A stretch of DNA of 64,000 bases from contig NZ_CP041783.1 in NCBI RefSeq assembly GCF_007567505.1, forward strand, positions 1,116,001 to 1,180,000. The letters are read 5' to 3'. A program made the translations under genes and the position numbers. How positions within the stretch are numbered: position 1 is the stretch's first letter; each line of letters begins with the position of its first letter. The notes under the pieces are model-generated. The model was not told the DNA's origin. It saw only the letters and a list, made by a program, of their open reading frames with translations, and made no database searches. This DNA is from Shewanella donghaensis (lineage in GTDB: Bacteria; Pseudomonadota; Gammaproteobacteria; Enterobacterales; Shewanellaceae). Shown piece after piece: positions 46,183 through 57,052 of the stretch.

Positions 46183-46614
46183 ATGACAGATGGAAATCAA
46201 GCACTCAAGAAAGCGGGTTTAAAAATTACTCTGCCCCGAGTCAAAATTCTAGAATTAATGCAAGCTCCTGAAAACCAGCATATCAGTGCAGAAGATTTAT
46301 ATAAAAAATTACTCGATATCGGTGAGGAAATTGGCTTAGCTACTGTTTATCGCGTATTAAACCAATTTGATGATGCAGGTATCCTAAATCGCCACCATTT
46401 TGAAAGTGGGAAAGCGGTATTTGAAATGTCGACACAGCATCACCACGATCATCTTGTTTGCTTAACCTGTGATAAAGTTATCGAATTTTCAGATGATGTT
46501 ATTGAACGTCGTCAGGACGAAATTGCGATGCGTCATAATATTAAGCTTACTCACCACAGCTTATATTTATACGGTCATTGCACCAATGACACATGTGATC
46601 ACGCTGACGAGTAA
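46183..46614 (+). CDS. fur: Ferric uptake regulator
   Basis: A 143-residue metalloregulator. The winged-helix DNA-binding domain (about 1-80, KITLPRVKILELMQ and ATVYRVLNQFDDAGIL) is followed by the metal-binding and dimerisation domain: HHHDHLVCLTCDKVIEF contains the structural CxxC pair and sensory histidines, and CTNDTCDH ends the chain with a second cysteine pair. It represses iron-uptake genes when iron is plentiful. A Fur box at 46123-46141 suggests autoregulation. A terminator lies at 46649-46674. Confidence 0.96.
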   Translation: MTDGNQALKKAGLKITLPRVKILELMQAPENQHISAEDLYKKLLDIGEEIGLATVYRVLNQFDDAGILNRHHFESGKAVFEMSTQHHHDHLVCLTCDKVIEFSDDVIERRQDEIAMRHNIKLTHHSLYLYGHCTNDTCDHADE

Positions 46615-46648
46615 CAAACTTCGCCTAGCCTGATTAAATAGTCATAAA

Positions 46649-46674
46649 AAACCAGCCTAATAGCTGGTTTTTTT
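46649..46674 (+). terminator. Terminator after fur
   Basis: AAACCAGC-CTAATA-GCTGGTTT followed by further T, 34 bases past the fur stop. Confidence 0.85.
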
Positions 46675-46715
46675 GTATCTACATTATCTATTAAAATTGG
46701 TTATTATTTTTAAAG

Positions 46716-47243
46716 TTATAACGCCATCTGATACACATGCACTTTCGCGCCATTATATTCATTTTCTTCATGAATGCTCATGCCCAGTTTTTTCGCTATT
46801 GCTTCTGAGCCTACATTGCCATGTAAAATAAGAGCTATCACTAACTCGATATCAAACTGTGGTTTTAGTATGTTAACTGCGGCTTGAGCCGCCTCATAAC
46901 CTATGCCCTTGCCCCAATACTCTGGTAAATAGCGATAACCTATTTCTACTTTGTCATACTCTGGAATATATTTTGGGCCACAAAATCCGATGACTTTATT
47001 ATCTTCCTTATGATGCACAGCCCAGCGACCAAAACCAAACTCTTTATAAGTTGCATTGATGATATTGTGGAACACATCTTTAGCCTCTTGAATACTATTT
47101 AGCGGGTCTTGAGGGATATAGGTCAATATTTCAGGAATGCTATTCATTAAAAAAATCGCTTCTGCATCTTCTTCAACAAAAGGACGCAAGATAAGCCTTG
47201 GGGTTTCAGTAATAATACCAGTGGGTTCAATGATGTTGCTCAT
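46716..47243 (-). CDS. GNAT-family N-acetyltransferase (RimJ/RimL-like)
   Basis: A 175-residue acetyltransferase of the RimJ/RimL group. TPRLILRPFVEEDAEAIF is the usual opening; the YLPEYWGKGIGYEAAQAAV segment carries the acetyl-CoA loop. Substrate not identifiable; ribosomal-protein N-termini and small molecules are both possible. The frame extends upstream to 47297, but ATG 47243 has AAGGA six bases before it and begins the family domain. It lies between fur and the suc operon, converging on fur, with no functional tie visible. Confidence 0.85.
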   Translation of the reverse strand: MSNIIEPTGIITETPRLILRPFVEEDAEAIFLMNSIPEILTYIPQDPLNSIQEAKDVFHNIINATYKEFGFGRWAVHHKEDNKVIGFCGPKYIPEYDKVEIGYRYLPEYWGKGIGYEAAQAAVNILKPQFDIELVIALILHGNVGSEAIAKKLGMSIHEENEYNGAKVHVYQMAL

Positions 47244-47372
47244 GATTATCCTTAACCATTTAAATACTAATCTTGCTAGTTGAACACAAATTAACATTTT
47301 GTAAATATGAGATTAAGGATTTAAATAATAAATTTTGAAGAACATATTTACCGATAGGAAACGTAAAAACAA

Positions 47373-47396
47373 AAAAGGCGCCTAAAGGCGCCTTTT
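47373..47396 (-). terminator. Terminator of the suc genes
   Basis: On the minus strand AAAAGGCGCC-TTTA-GGCGCCTTTTTT ends 17 bases past the sucD stop. Confidence 0.9.
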
Positions 47397-47412
47397 AATT
47401 AACTAGCTAGAA

Positions 47413-48285
47413 TTACCAGCCAGTTTTAGTACGTAAAGCTTTACCGATGTCTGCTAATGAGCGAACTGTGCTTACGCCAGCAGCTTCTAATGCAGCAAAC
47501 TTATCTTCAGCAGTACCTTTACCGCCAGCGATAATTGCGCCAGCATGACCCATACGCTTACCTTCTGGTGCAGTAACACCAGCAATGTAAGATACAACAG
47601 GTTTAGTTACATTTGCTTTGATATATTCAGCAGCTTCTTCTTCAGCTGTACCACCAATTTCACCAATCATGACGATTGCTTCAGTTTGTGGATCGTTTTG
47701 GAACATTTCCAATACGTCGATGAAGTTAGTACCAGGAATAGGGTCACCACCAATACCTACACAAGTAGATTGGCCAAAACCTTCGTCAGTAGTTTGCTTA
47801 ACCGCTTCGTACGTTAATGTACCAGAGCGTGAAACAATACCGACTTTACCAGGCTTGTGGATGTGACCAGGCATGATACCAATCTTACACTCACCAGGAG
47901 TAATAACACCTGGACAGTTAGGACCGATCATACGAACGCCTGTTTCTTCAAGTTTAACTTTAACCTGAAGCATGTCTAAAGTTGGAATACCTTCAGTAAT
48001 ACATACGATTAGCTCAATGCCACCGTCGATTGCTTCAAGGATTGCATCTTTACAAAAAGGTGCTGGTACATAGATAACTGACGCAGTAGCGCCTGTTGTA
48101 GCTACAGCATCTTTAACAGTGTTAAATACAGGAAGATCTAGGTGAACTTGACCACCTTTTCCTGGAGATACACCACCAACCATTTTTGTACCGTAAGCAA
48201 TTGCTTGCTCAGAATGGAAAGTACCTTGGCCACCGGTGAAACCTTGACAGATAACTTTAGTATCTTTGTTAATTAATACGGACAT
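47413..48285 (-). CDS. sucD: Succinyl-CoA synthetase alpha subunit
   Basis: A 290-residue subunit that binds CoA and carries the phosphohistidine in the GHAGAI motif ([13 protein letters not shown]). The enzyme makes succinate and ATP or GTP from succinyl-Co[27 protein letters not shown] is the CoA-binding opening, with IGPNCPGVI also present. It shares one base with the end of sucC, so the two are translationally coupled. It is the last gene of the suc cluster before the terminator at 47373-47396. Confidence 0.97.
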   Translation of the reverse strand: MSVLINKDTKVICQGFTGGQGTFHSEQAIAYGTKMVGGVSPGKGGQVHLDLPVFNTVKDAVATTGATASVIYVPAPFCKDAILEAIDGGIELIVCITEGIPTLDMLQVKVKLEETGVRMIGPNCPGVITPGECKIGIMPGHIHKPGKVGIVSRSGTLTYEAVKQTTDEGFGQSTCVGIGGDPIPGTNFIDVLEMFQNDPQTEAIVMIGEIGGTAEEEAAEYIKANVTKPVVSYIAGVTAPEGKRMGHAGAIIAGGKGTAEDKFAALEAAGVSTVRSLADIGKALRTKTGW

Positions 48286-49451
48286 TATTTGCCCTCCGCA
48301 GCAGCAACAACTTTCTCAGCAGCATCAGTTAATGATACAGCTGCGATGATATCAAGATCAGAACCTGCAAGAACTTCACGACCTAATTCAGCATTAGTAC
48401 CTTCAAGACGAACAACAACAGGTACTTGAACACCGACTTCTTTAACCGCGCCGATAATACCTTCTGCAATCATGTCACAACGTACGATGCCGCCAAAGAT
48501 GTTAACTAAAACAGCTTTAACATTAGAATCAGAAAGGATGATTTTGAATGCTTCAGCAACACGTTCTTTAGTTGCTCCGCCGCCCACATCTAAGAAGTTA
48601 GCTGGCTTGCCGCCATGTAGGTTTACGATGTCCATAGTACCCATTGCTAGGCCTGCACCGTTAACCATACAACCAACGTTTCCGTCTAATGCAACGTAGT
48701 TAAGTTCGAACTTAGCTGCGTGTGCTTCACGAGCATCATCTTGTGATGGATCGTGGAATTCACGGATTTTAGGTTGACGGAATAAAGCATTACCATCGAT
48801 ACCAATCTTGCCATCTAGACAATGGATATTACCTTCGTCAGTGATAACAAGCGGGTTGATTTCTAATAAAGCGAAATCATGGTCTTCGAACATTTTAGCA
48901 AGACCCATAAACACTTTAGTGAACTGCTTCATTTGAGTTGGGTTTAAACCTAACTTGAAGCCAAGATCACGTGCTTGGAATGTTTGAGGACCAGTTAAAG
49001 GATCGATGATTGCTTTATGAATTAACTCTGGCGTTTCTTCAGCCACAGTTTCAATTTCAACGCCACCTTCAGTTGATGCCATGAACACAACGCGACGAGT
49101 CGCACGGTCAACAACAGCACCAAGGTATAATTCATTTGCGATATCAGTACAGCTTTCTACTAAAATTTTAGCTACAGGCTGGCCTTTTTCATCAGTTTGA
49201 TAAGTAACTAAGTTCTTACCTAACCATTTTTCAGCAAATGCTCTGATTTCTTCTTTATCGCCAGTGACTTTAACACCACCTGCTTTACCACGGCCGCCAG
49301 CGTGTACTTGACACTTAACAACCCACATATCGCCGCCAATGTGACCAGCAGCTTCTACCGCTTCTTGGGCTGTATCGCAAGCGAAGCCTTCTGAAACTGG
49401 TAAACCATATTCGGCAAACAAGGATTTTGCCTGATACTCATGCAAATTCAT
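48285..49451 (-). CDS. sucC: Succinyl-CoA synthetase beta subunit
   Basis: A 388-residue ATP-grasp subunit that binds the nucleotide and succinate. Opening [36 protein letters not shown], the LLEINPLV segment and [17 protein letters not shown] match E. coli SucC. It lies 79 bases after sucB and overlaps sucD by one base. Stoichiometric expression with sucD is expected from the coupling. Confidence 0.97.
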   Translation of the reverse strand: MNLHEYQAKSLFAEYGLPVSEGFACDTAQEAVEAAGHIGGDMWVVKCQVHAGGRGKAGGVKVTGDKEEIRAFAEKWLGKNLVTYQTDEKGQPVAKILVESCTDIANELYLGAVVDRATRRVVFMASTEGGVEIETVAEETPELIHKAIIDPLTGPQTFQARDLGFKLGLNPTQMKQFTKVFMGLAKMFEDHDFALLEINPLVITDEGNIHCLDGKIGIDGNALFRQPKIREFHDPSQDDAREAHAAKFELNYVALDGNVGCMVNGAGLAMGTMDIVNLHGGKPANFLDVGGGATKERVAEAFKIILSDSNVKAVLVNIFGGIVRCDMIAEGIIGAVKEVGVQVPVVVRLEGTNAELGREVLAGSDLDIIAAVSLTDAAEKVVAAAEGK

Positions 49452-49530
49452 GATGATCTATCCATATACTTCTTTATAAAATCCTACTGGCTCTAATGAG
49501 CCAGCTACGAGGGTATTGTCTAGTTGACTC

Positions 49531-50721
49531 TTAGAGGTCAAGCAATAGACGAGTTGGGTCTTCAAGGAAGTCTTTAATAGCGACCAAGAATCCAACTGAC
49601 TCACGGCCATCGACAATACGATGGTCGTAAGATAGTGCTAGGTACATCATAGGTTGAATAACAACCTCACCATTCACAGCCATTGGGCGATCTTTGATGG
49701 CATGCATGCCTAAAATCGCGCTCTGTGGAAGGTTTAGAATTGGAGTCGACATTAGCGAGCCAAATACGCCGCCATTAGTCACGGTGAAGTTACCACCTGT
49801 CATATCAGCTACAGATAACTTACCATCACGACCTTTAAGCGCTAACTCACGCACATTTTTTTCAATCTCAGCAAGGCTCATTGTATCGGTATCACGTAAT
49901 ACTGGAGTTACCAGACCACGAGGCGTCGATACTGCGATGCTGACATCAAAATAGTTATGATAAACAAGTTCGTCGCCGTCGATAGACGCGTTAACTTCAG
50001 GGAAACGCTTTAATGCTTCAGTCACAGCTTTTACGTAGAAAGACATGAAGCCTAAACGAATACCATGACGTTTCTCGAATATTTCTTGGTATTGCTTACG
50101 AATATCCATGATTGGCTTCATGTTAACTTCGTTAAACGTTGTTAGCATTGCCGTAGAGTTTTTAGCCTCTAATAGACGGTTAGCAATAGTCTTACGTAAA
50201 CGCGTCATAGGAACACGTTTTTGAGTACGACCTTCAAGTGGTGCAATTGGCGCAGGCGCTGCAGCAGGTTTAGCAGCAGGCGCTGACTTAACAAATGCTT
50301 CAACATCTTCTTTAGTCACACGCCCACCAACACCAGTGCCTTTTACTTTGCTTGCATCAAGATTATGCTCAGCAATTAAACGGCGAACTGACGGGCTTAA
50401 TGCGTCATTTGACTCATCTGTAGATTCTGCAGCAGGTGTTGCCGCTTCAGCTTCTGCTTTAGTCACTTCTTGGCCAGATACTGCACCAGCTACAAAGTGA
50501 GCAATAACTTGTTCGCCAAGGACTGTGTCACCTTCTTGGAATAATAATTCGCTAATAGAACCATCTTCTGGCGCAACAACTTCTAGTACAACTTTATCAG
50601 TTTCGATATCAACTAGATTTTGGTCACGAGAAACCTGTTCTCCAGGCTGCACATGCCATGTCGCAATTGATGCATCTGCAACTGATTCTGGCAAAACGGG
50701 TACCTTAATTTCGATACTCAT
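49531..50721 (-). CDS. sucB: 2-Oxoglutarate dehydrogenase E2 (dihydrolipoamide succinyltransferase)
   Basis: A 396-residue E2 component. The lipoyl domain has the lipoylated Lys in ETDKVVLEV (about residue 43), followed by an Ala/Pro-rich linker, an E1/E3-binding domain ([15 protein letters not shown]...GRVTKEDV) and the catalytic domain with [10 protein letters not shown]. There is one lipoyl domain only, as in most SucB proteins. It sits 27 bases after sucA on the same strand. E3 (lpdA) is not in the window. Confidence 0.97.
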   Translation of the reverse strand: MSIEIKVPVLPESVADASIATWHVQPGEQVSRDQNLVDIETDKVVLEVVAPEDGSISELLFQEGDTVLGEQVIAHFVAGAVSGQEVTKAEAEAATPAAESTDESNDALSPSVRRLIAEHNLDASKVKGTGVGGRVTKEDVEAFVKSAPAAKPAAAPAPIAPLEGRTQKRVPMTRLRKTIANRLLEAKNSTAMLTTFNEVNMKPIMDIRKQYQEIFEKRHGIRLGFMSFYVKAVTEALKRFPEVNASIDGDELVYHNYFDVSIAVSTPRGLVTPVLRDTDTMSLAEIEKNVRELALKGRDGKLSVADMTGGNFTVTNGGVFGSLMSTPILNLPQSAILGMHAIKDRPMAVNGEVVIQPMMYLALSYDHRIVDGRESVGFLVAIKDFLEDPTRLLLDL

Positions 50722-50748
50722 GGAAAGCTTTCCTTTTATAATTTTCTA

Positions 50749-53571
50749 TTACGACAGTTTTAATGCGCTATTAACTAATGCTTCTTGTTGGCTTGCATGC
50801 AGAGCAGGATAACCACAAGCTGGGGCAGCAGATGCTTCACGTCCAGCGTAAGTTAATTGAGCTCCAGCAGGGACAGCTGCCCAGAAATGATGTTGGCTAC
50901 AATACCAAGCACCTTGGTTCTGAGGCTCTTCCTGACACCAAACAAAATCTTTTACGTGCTGATAATCAGCAAGTGCAGCTTGCATTTCTTCTTGTGGGAA
51001 CGGATATAGTTGTTCCACACGTAAAATTGCAACGTTAGTGATTTCTTGTTTACGACGTTTGTCGAGTAACTCGAAATAAACCTTACCGCTACAGAAGACA
51101 ACGCGATCAACTTTACTCGCGTCTAATGCATCAAGTTCACCAATCACACTTTGGAAACTACCATTTGCAAGATCTTCAAGAGAAGAAACAGCTAATGGGT
51201 GACGAAGTAGTGACTTAGGCGACATAACCACCAGTGGACGACGCATAGGACGAACAACTTGACGGCGTAGCATGTGATAAACCTGTGCAGGTGTCGAAGG
51301 GACACACACTTGCATATTATGGTTTGCACAAAGCTGTAAGAAACGCTCAAGACGAGCACTTGAATGCTCTGGGCCTTGGCCTTCATAACCATGAGGAAGC
51401 AACATAGTAAGACCACATAAACGGCCCCACTTTTGCTCACCTGAAGATAAGAACTGATCGATAACCACTTGAGCACAGTTAACGAAATCACCAAACTGTG
51501 CTTCCCAGATGGTTAATCCACCTGGTTCTGCAGTAGCGTAACCATATTCAAATGCCAGTACTGACGCTTCTGATAATACTGAGTCAGTAATATCAATCTC
51601 GCCCTGCTCATCAGCAACATTTCGTAGTGGCAAATAAGTAGTACCGTCATTTTGGTTATGTAAAACAGCATGACGATGGAAGAAAGTACCACGACCTGAA
51701 TCTTGGCCAGTAATACGAACACGTTTCTTTTCTTCTAAAATCGTTGCGTAAGCTAACGTTTCAGCAAAGCCCCAATCGACTGGTTTTTCACCGTTAGCCA
51801 TTGATACGCGATCTTTATAAATCTTTGCAACACGTGATTGAAGCTTGTGACTGTCAGGAATATCAACCATCTTTTGAGCAAGACCACTTAGCTTTTCAAA
51901 TGCCATTGAGGCTTGATAGCTTTCGTCCCATTCTCGATTTAGATATGGCGTCCAGTCAACAGTATGTAACGTCATTGGACGCCACTCTTTAACCACACAA
52001 TCACCCGCATCTAAAGCATCACGATAATTATTAACAAGACCGGTAACATCATCAGCAGAGATGCTATTTTCTTGAATTAATCTGTCAGCATATATTTTAC
52101 GCGGCGTAGGATGCTTTTTGATTTTTGCGTACATTAATGGCTGAGTTGCACTCGGCTCATCAGCTTCGTTATGGCCATGGCGGCGATAACACACTAAATC
52201 AATAACCACATCACGTTTGAATTCGTTACGGTAATCAACAGCTAACTGCGAGATAAAGGCAACGGCTTCAGGGTCATCTGCATTCACGTGGAATATAGGT
52301 GCCTGCACCATTTTGGCGATATCAGTACAATATTCAGTAGAACGAATATCAGCGGTGTTTGAAGTAGTGAAACCCACTTGGTTGTTGATAACGATACGAA
52401 TACTACCGCCAACTTTAAAACCACGGGTTTGAGACATGTTAAATGTCTCTTGCACAATACCTTGGCCAGTAATAGCTGAATCACCATGAATGGTAATTGG
52501 CATAACTTGTAAACCATCAGTACAACCACGTCTGTCTTGACGTGCTCTTACTGAACCGATAACAACAGGGTTAACGATTTCTAAATGCGATGGGTTAAAA
52601 GCAAGTGCTAAATGAACGTTTCCGCCTGGTGTTTCGAAATCTGAAGAGAAACCTTGATGATACTTAACGTCACCAGAGCCTTGGATTTCATCGTGCTTGC
52701 CAGCGAATTCATCAAATAATTCAGCTGGACGCTTACCGAGTACGTTAACCAGAACGTTAAGACGACCACGGTGAGCCATACCTACTACGATTTCTTTTGT
52801 TCCAGCTTCGCCTGCGCGGTATAAAATCTCGCGCATCATCGGAACTAAAGCATCACCACCTTCTAACGAGAAACGTTTTGCACCTGGGAATTTTGCACCA
52901 AGATATTTTTCCATACCTTCTGCAGCATTTAGGCCTTCTAAGATACGTTTCTTAGTGGTGTTATCGTAGTTTGCTTTACCTAAAGAGGGTTCGAGACGCT
53001 GTTGAATCCAACGCTTTTCATCAGTATCGGTAATATGCATGTATTCAGCACCGATTGAACCACAATAAGTGCTTTTCAATGCGTGAACAATAGAACCCAG
53101 CTTTAACGTGTCACTACCATATGCAAATGAACCCGTGTTGAATTCACGTTCCATATCCTCAGCGTCTAGACCATGGTAACCAGGGTCTAACTCAGGTACA
53201 GGTTCACGTAACCATAATCCTAGCGGATCAAGATTAGCATTTTGATGACCACGAAAACGGTGAGCATTAATTAATTGGAGGACTTTTACTTGTTTAGCAT
53301 CTAATTCAGGGTCAGAAACACGGCTAGCGCCTTTTGAACGACCTTCTAGTGCTAAACTGCGGAAATAATCACGTACTTTAGAGTGTGCAGTTTCAGGTAG
53401 ATCTTGAGAAGTACCATTTACCGCAGGGAGATTATCAAAAACGACTTTCCAGTCAGCTGTTACTGAACTAGGGTCTTCTTGATAGGCTTCATACATCTCT
53501 TCTACGTAGGTCGAATTTGAGCCACTTAAATGTGACGATTCGAGCCAAGCTTTCATGATGCCTTGGTGCAT
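50749..53571 (-). CDS. sucA: 2-Oxoglutarate dehydrogenase E1
   Basis: A 940-residue thiamine-diphosphate-dependent E1 that decarboxylates 2-oxoglutarate. Landmarks: N-terminal E2-binding helix (MKAWLESSHLSGSNSTYVEEMYEAYQEDP), VVGMAHRGRLNVLVNVLGK, the TPP-site GDSAITGQGIVQE and VVIDLVCYRRHGHNEADEP, and the C-terminal LLPHGYEGQGPEHSSARLERFLQLC. The ATG at 53571 has AAGGA about eight bases upstream. First gene of the suc run; it follows sdhB after 258 bases that contain a possible partial terminator. Confidence 0.97.
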   Translation of the reverse strand: MHQGIMKAWLESSHLSGSNSTYVEEMYEAYQEDPSSVTADWKVVFDNLPAVNGTSQDLPETAHSKVRDYFRSLALEGRSKGASRVSDPELDAKQVKVLQLINAHRFRGHQNANLDPLGLWLREPVPELDPGYHGLDAEDMEREFNTGSFAYGSDTLKLGSIVHALKSTYCGSIGAEYMHITDTDEKRWIQQRLEPSLGKANYDNTTKKRILEGLNAAEGMEKYLGAKFPGAKRFSLEGGDALVPMMREILYRAGEAGTKEIVVGMAHRGRLNVLVNVLGKRPAELFDEFAGKHDEIQGSGDVKYHQGFSSDFETPGGNVHLALAFNPSHLEIVNPVVIGSVRARQDRRGCTDGLQVMPITIHGDSAITGQGIVQETFNMSQTRGFKVGGSIRIVINNQVGFTTSNTADIRSTEYCTDIAKMVQAPIFHVNADDPEAVAFISQLAVDYRNEFKRDVVIDLVCYRRHGHNEADEPSATQPLMYAKIKKHPTPRKIYADRLIQENSISADDVTGLVNNYRDALDAGDCVVKEWRPMTLHTVDWTPYLNREWDESYQASMAFEKLSGLAQKMVDIPDSHKLQSRVAKIYKDRVSMANGEKPVDWGFAETLAYATILEEKKRVRITGQDSGRGTFFHRHAVLHNQNDGTTYLPLRNVADEQGEIDITDSVLSEASVLAFEYGYATAEPGGLTIWEAQFGDFVNCAQVVIDQFLSSGEQKWGRLCGLTMLLPHGYEGQGPEHSSARLERFLQLCANHNMQVCVPSTPAQVYHMLRRQVVRPMRRPLVVMSPKSLLRHPLAVSSLEDLANGSFQSVIGELDALDASKVDRVVFCSGKVYFELLDKRRKQEITNVAILRVEQLYPFPQEEMQAALADYQHVKDFVWCQEEPQNQGAWYCSQHHFWAAVPAGAQLTYAGREASAAPACGYPALHASQQEALVNSALKLS

Positions 53572-53754
53572 TACTTTTCCTTACAAACTTGATACACGTG
53601 CTTCGCCAATTTCATAACTGCGATACCTTGTTGCACCACAATCGATTCGTACTAACTATTTAATCTCAAAGCTGTTTAATTAATCATTACAAAAGCTATA
53701 TAACTATATAATTTTAAACAGTTAAATACAAAGGTCTTCCTATAAACACACAAA

Positions 53755-53784
53755 AGAGCCATCCCCAAAGATGAAGATGACTCT
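53755..53784 (-). terminator. Weak terminator/attenuator between sdhB and sucA
   Basis: On the minus strand AGAGTCAT and ATGGCTCT pair over 8 positions with one G-U pair, around a 14-nt loop, then TTTTGTG. Partial read-through from sdh into suc is likely. Confidence 0.45.
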
Positions 53785-53829
53785 CTAAGAGAGCTAATTA
53801 CTGATTAATGCTAGCTCTATTGTGCGCAT

Positions 53830-54537
53830 TTAAACTGCTCGCTTCAGAAGCATTGACTTGATATGGCCAATAGCTTTAGTTGGGTTCAATCCTTTAGGAC
53901 AAACGTCAACACAGTTCATAATGCCATGACAACGGAACACACTGTAAGCATCGTCTAAACCATCTAAACGTTCTTCAGTTGCCGTATCACGGCTATCGAT
54001 TAAGAAGCGATATGCATGGAGTAAACCACTTGGTCCGATAAACTTATCAGGGTTCCACCAGAAAGATGGGCAAGCAGTTGAACAACAAGCACACATGATA
54101 CATTCGTATAATCCATCTAAATGAGCGCGCTCTTCAGGAGATTGTAAATGTTCACGAGCCGGTGTTTTCTCATCATTGATAAGAAACGGCTTAATTTTTT
54201 CATACTGAGTGTAGAACTGAGTCAGATCGACAATCAAATCACGCACAACTGGCATGCCAGGTAATGGACGGATTTGGATTTTCTTTCCTTTGAAAGTAGA
54301 AACAGGCGTAATACACGCAAGACCGTTTTTACCATTCATGTTCATACCATCACTACCACATACACCCTCACGACATGAGCGTCTAAATGATAATCCTGGA
54401 TCTAACTCTTTCAGCTTAATCAGTGCATCAAGTACCATCATATCGGTACCTTCTTCCACGTCTAAGCTGTAATCCTGCATATAAGGCTTAGTGTCTACAT
54501 CAGGATTGTAGCGATAAACTGCAAATTCCAATTTCAT
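53830..54537 (-). CDS. sdhB: Succinate dehydrogenase iron-sulfur subunit
   Basis: A 235-residue subunit that carries electrons from SdhA to the membrane quinone site. Three clusters are visible: [2Fe-2S] CREGVCGSDGMNMNG...C, [4Fe-4S] CIMCACCSTACP and [3Fe-4S] CHGIMNCVDVCPKGLNP. It is the last sdh gene, 11 bases after sdhA. All cluster cysteines are present. Confidence 0.97.
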   Translation of the reverse strand: MKLEFAVYRYNPDVDTKPYMQDYSLDVEEGTDMMVLDALIKLKELDPGLSFRRSCREGVCGSDGMNMNGKNGLACITPVSTFKGKKIQIRPLPGMPVVRDLIVDLTQFYTQYEKIKPFLINDEKTPAREHLQSPEERAHLDGLYECIMCACCSTACPSFWWNPDKFIGPSGLLHAYRFLIDSRDTATEERLDGLDDAYSVFRCHGIMNCVDVCPKGLNPTKAIGHIKSMLLKRAV

Positions 54538-54548
54538 CTCAGCTTCTC

Positions 54549-56315
54549 CTAGTAGGTACGCTTGATAGGCGGGAATGCCGCACGAAGCTTAGGCTCCATG
54601 TTGACATCACGCTTAGTCATTTCTTCAGTGATAGGGTCAAAGACACTGTGACATAACCAATTTTCATCATCACGGTCTAAGAAATCTTCACGAGAATGCG
54701 CACCGCGGCTTTCTGTACGGAAGTTAGCAGCATAAGCAGTCGCAATTGCTGTCGCCATTAAGTTATCAAGCTCTAAACATTCAATACGTTGAGTATTAAA
54801 TTCAGAAGAATTATCAGATAACTTAGCGTTAGCTAAACGTTCACGAATCGCTTTAAGCTCTTTAAGGCCTTCAGCCATTGCATCGCCACTTCTAAATACA
54901 GAGAAGTTAAGCTGCATACATAACTGTAAGTCTTTACGAATAACAGCAGGGTCTTCGCCGTCTTTGTTGCTTTCCCAACGATTAAGACGATCAAGTGATG
55001 CTGAAATTTGAGCTTCAGAAGGTTCTTTAGGATCAGCAGTTTCATCAAGTGCTTTACCTAAATGTTGACCCGCTGCACGACCAAATACCACTAAATCAAG
55101 CAGTGAGTTACCACCGAGGCGGTTTGCGCCGTGTACTGATACACAAGCAATTTCACCTACAGCGAATAAACCAACGATATCTTGTTCAGTGCCATCTGCA
55201 TTTTGACGAACAACTTGACCACTAACTTTAGCGGGTAGACCACCCATCATGTAATGACATGTTGGCAATACAGGGATTGGGCCATCTGCAGGGTCAATAT
55301 GCGCAAACGTACGAGAAAGTTCACAAACACCAGGAAGACGCGCTTCTAATGTTTCTTTACCTAAGTGATCAAGCTTAAGTAAACAATGAGGTCCTAATGG
55401 TCCATCTAAACCACGACCTTCACGAATTTCTGTCATCATAGATCGAGCAACAACATCACGTGATGCTAAATCTTTTGCATTTGGTGCATAACGTTCCATG
55501 AAACGTTCGCCATCTTTATTTAAAAGATAACCACCTTCACCACGACAACCTTCAGTTACCAGAACACCAGCGCCAGCAATACCTGTTGGGTGGAACTGCC
55601 ACATTTCCATGTCTTGCATCTGAACACCAGCACGCATCGCCATACCAACACCGTCACCAGTATTAATATGTGCATTGGTAGTTGAAGCATAAATACGCCC
55701 TGCACCACCAGTTGCTAAAATTGTTGCCTTCGCTTTGAAGAACACAATCTCGCCAGTTTCAATTTCAATTGCAGTACAACCCACAATTGCGCCATCGTCG
55801 TTTTTAACGAAATCTAATGCATACCACTCAGAGAAAACTTCAGTTTTGTGTTTAACGTTTTGCTGATAAAGACAATGAAGTAAAGCATGACCGGTACGGT
55901 CAGCTGCTGCAGCAGTACGTGCCGCTTGTTCGCCACCAAAATTCTTTGATTGGCCACCAAACGGACGTTGATAGATAGTGCCGTTTTCGAAACGAGAGAA
56001 AGGTAAACCCATTTGCTCTAATTCGATAACCGCTTCTGGACCTGTCTTACACATGAATTCAATTGCTTCTTGGTCGCCGATAAAATCAGAACCTTTCACA
56101 GTATCGTACATGTGCTGTTCCCAATGATCTTCATGTGCATTACCTAACGCAACAGTGATACCACCTTGCGCAGAAACCGTATGAGAACGAGTTGGGAAAA
56201 CTTTTGATAAAAGCGCGCAGCTCTTACCTTCTTTAGAAATTTGCAATGCAGCTCGCATGCCTGCGCCACCAGCGCCGACTACAACTGCGTCAAATTCGCG
56301 TACTGGAATACTCAC
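54549..56315 (-). CDS. sdhA: Succinate dehydrogenase flavoprotein subunit
   Basis: A 588-residue flavoprotein that oxidises succinate to fumarate. FAD-binding [13 protein letters not shown], the covalent-FAD histidine in [11 protein letters not shown], the active-site HPTGIAGAG and RGEGGYLLN, and [19 protein letters not shown] are intact. Directly abuts sdhD and lies 11 bases before sdhB. The length matches E. coli SdhA, and the order C-D-A-B is conserved. Confidence 0.97.
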   Translation of the reverse strand: MSIPVREFDAVVVGAGGAGMRAALQISKEGKSCALLSKVFPTRSHTVSAQGGITVALGNAHEDHWEQHMYDTVKGSDFIGDQEAIEFMCKTGPEAVIELEQMGLPFSRFENGTIYQRPFGGQSKNFGGEQAARTAAAADRTGHALLHCLYQQNVKHKTEVFSEWYALDFVKNDDGAIVGCTAIEIETGEIVFFKAKATILATGGAGRIYASTTNAHINTGDGVGMAMRAGVQMQDMEMWQFHPTGIAGAGVLVTEGCRGEGGYLLNKDGERFMERYAPNAKDLASRDVVARSMMTEIREGRGLDGPLGPHCLLKLDHLGKETLEARLPGVCELSRTFAHIDPADGPIPVLPTCHYMMGGLPAKVSGQVVRQNADGTEQDIVGLFAVGEIACVSVHGANRLGGNSLLDLVVFGRAAGQHLGKALDETADPKEPSEAQISASLDRLNRWESNKDGEDPAVIRKDLQLCMQLNFSVFRSGDAMAEGLKELKAIRERLANAKLSDNSSEFNTQRIECLELDNLMATAIATAYAANFRTESRGAHSREDFLDRDDENWLCHSVFDPITEEMTKRDVNMEPKLRAAFPPIKRTY

Positions 56316-56663
56316 TTAAACACCCCACACAATTAAAATGCCTGCAGCTAGATAACAAAAAGCGGCTACGACAAAAACGAACTGAAGTAATCCACGTACT
56401 GATACGTTTTTAACGTAATCAGTTAACACCTGCCAAATACCAATCCATGAATGAACAAGAATGGCTACAAGCGCAAGTAAGGTGAATACTTTCATCGGCA
56501 ATGTGCTAAATAAGCCATGCCAAATTTCGTATGTTAATGGAGCGCTACACGCAATAAAGCCCACCATAAAAATGGTATAACAGGCTAAGATTACTGCACT
56601 AGCACGAATTAAAATAAAATCATGAACACCACTGCGTCCAAGGCTTGCTGCATTAGTTACCAT
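56316..56663 (-). CDS. sdhD: Succinate dehydrogenase membrane anchor subunit D
   Basis: A 115-residue membrane protein with three helices; GRSGVHDFILIRASAVILACYTIFMVGF begins the first, and HSWIGIWQVLTDYV holds the quinone/haem-site helix start. The reading frame stays open well upstream, but ATG 56663 yields the family N-terminus and overlaps the end of sdhC by 7 bases, which indicates coupling. With SdhC it anchors the complex and reduces ubiquinone. Confidence 0.92.
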   Translation of the reverse strand: MVTNAASLGRSGVHDFILIRASAVILACYTIFMVGFIACSAPLTYEIWHGLFSTLPMKVFTLLALVAILVHSWIGIWQVLTDYVKNVSVRGLLQFVFVVAAFCYLAAGILIVWGV

Positions 56664-57052
56664 ACCCAAATCCCCACGATGATAGAAAACGCCGCTGATA
56701 GTACAAAGGCGATTTTTGCTGACGCTAAGCCAGAGGCAAGTTCTTCCCAACGGCCGGTATCCATAATCAGATGACGTAAGCCAACGATTAAGTGGTAACC
56801 CAACGCAGTAAGAATTCCCCAAATAACAAACTTAACGAGCAAGTTATCAAAAAGAGATTGTAAGCCAGCGAAACTCTCAGGCGATGCTAAAGATTCATTT
56901 AGCATCCAAATAAGAATTGCCACGGCAAACAGCATGATGACACCGGAAACACGGTGAAGAATTGACGCTATCGCTGTTGCAGGAAAGCGTATGGTCTGTA
57001 GGTCTATATGGACAGGTCTTTGCTTTTTCACGTTCTGCTCACTCAGCTCCAT
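56657..57052 (-). CDS. sdhC: Succinate dehydrogenase cytochrome b556 subunit
   Basis: A 131-residue three-helix membrane subunit. VKKQRPVHIDLQTIRFPATAIASILHRVSGV closely follows E. coli SdhC, with the quinone-site Ser and Arg in SILHRVSG, and HLIVGLRHLIMD carries the haem b histidine. First gene of the sdh operon, divergent from gltA with 415 bases between. An alternative start at the GTG of VKKQ is possible. Confidence 0.95.
   Translation of the reverse strand: MELSEQNVKKQRPVHIDLQTIRFPATAIASILHRVSGVIMLFAVAILIWMLNESLASPESFAGLQSLFDNLLVKFVIWGILTALGYHLIVGLRHLIMDTGRWEELASGLASAKIAFVLSAAFSIIVGIWVW

Noticed and set aside
50778..52529. Several open frames inside sucA on both strands
   Set aside because: They are shadows of the strongly conserved sucA frame with no start signals or family resemblance.
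56664..56822. Extended N-terminus of sdhD
   Set aside because: The extra residues are the out-of-frame reading of sdhC; ATG 56663 gives the family start.
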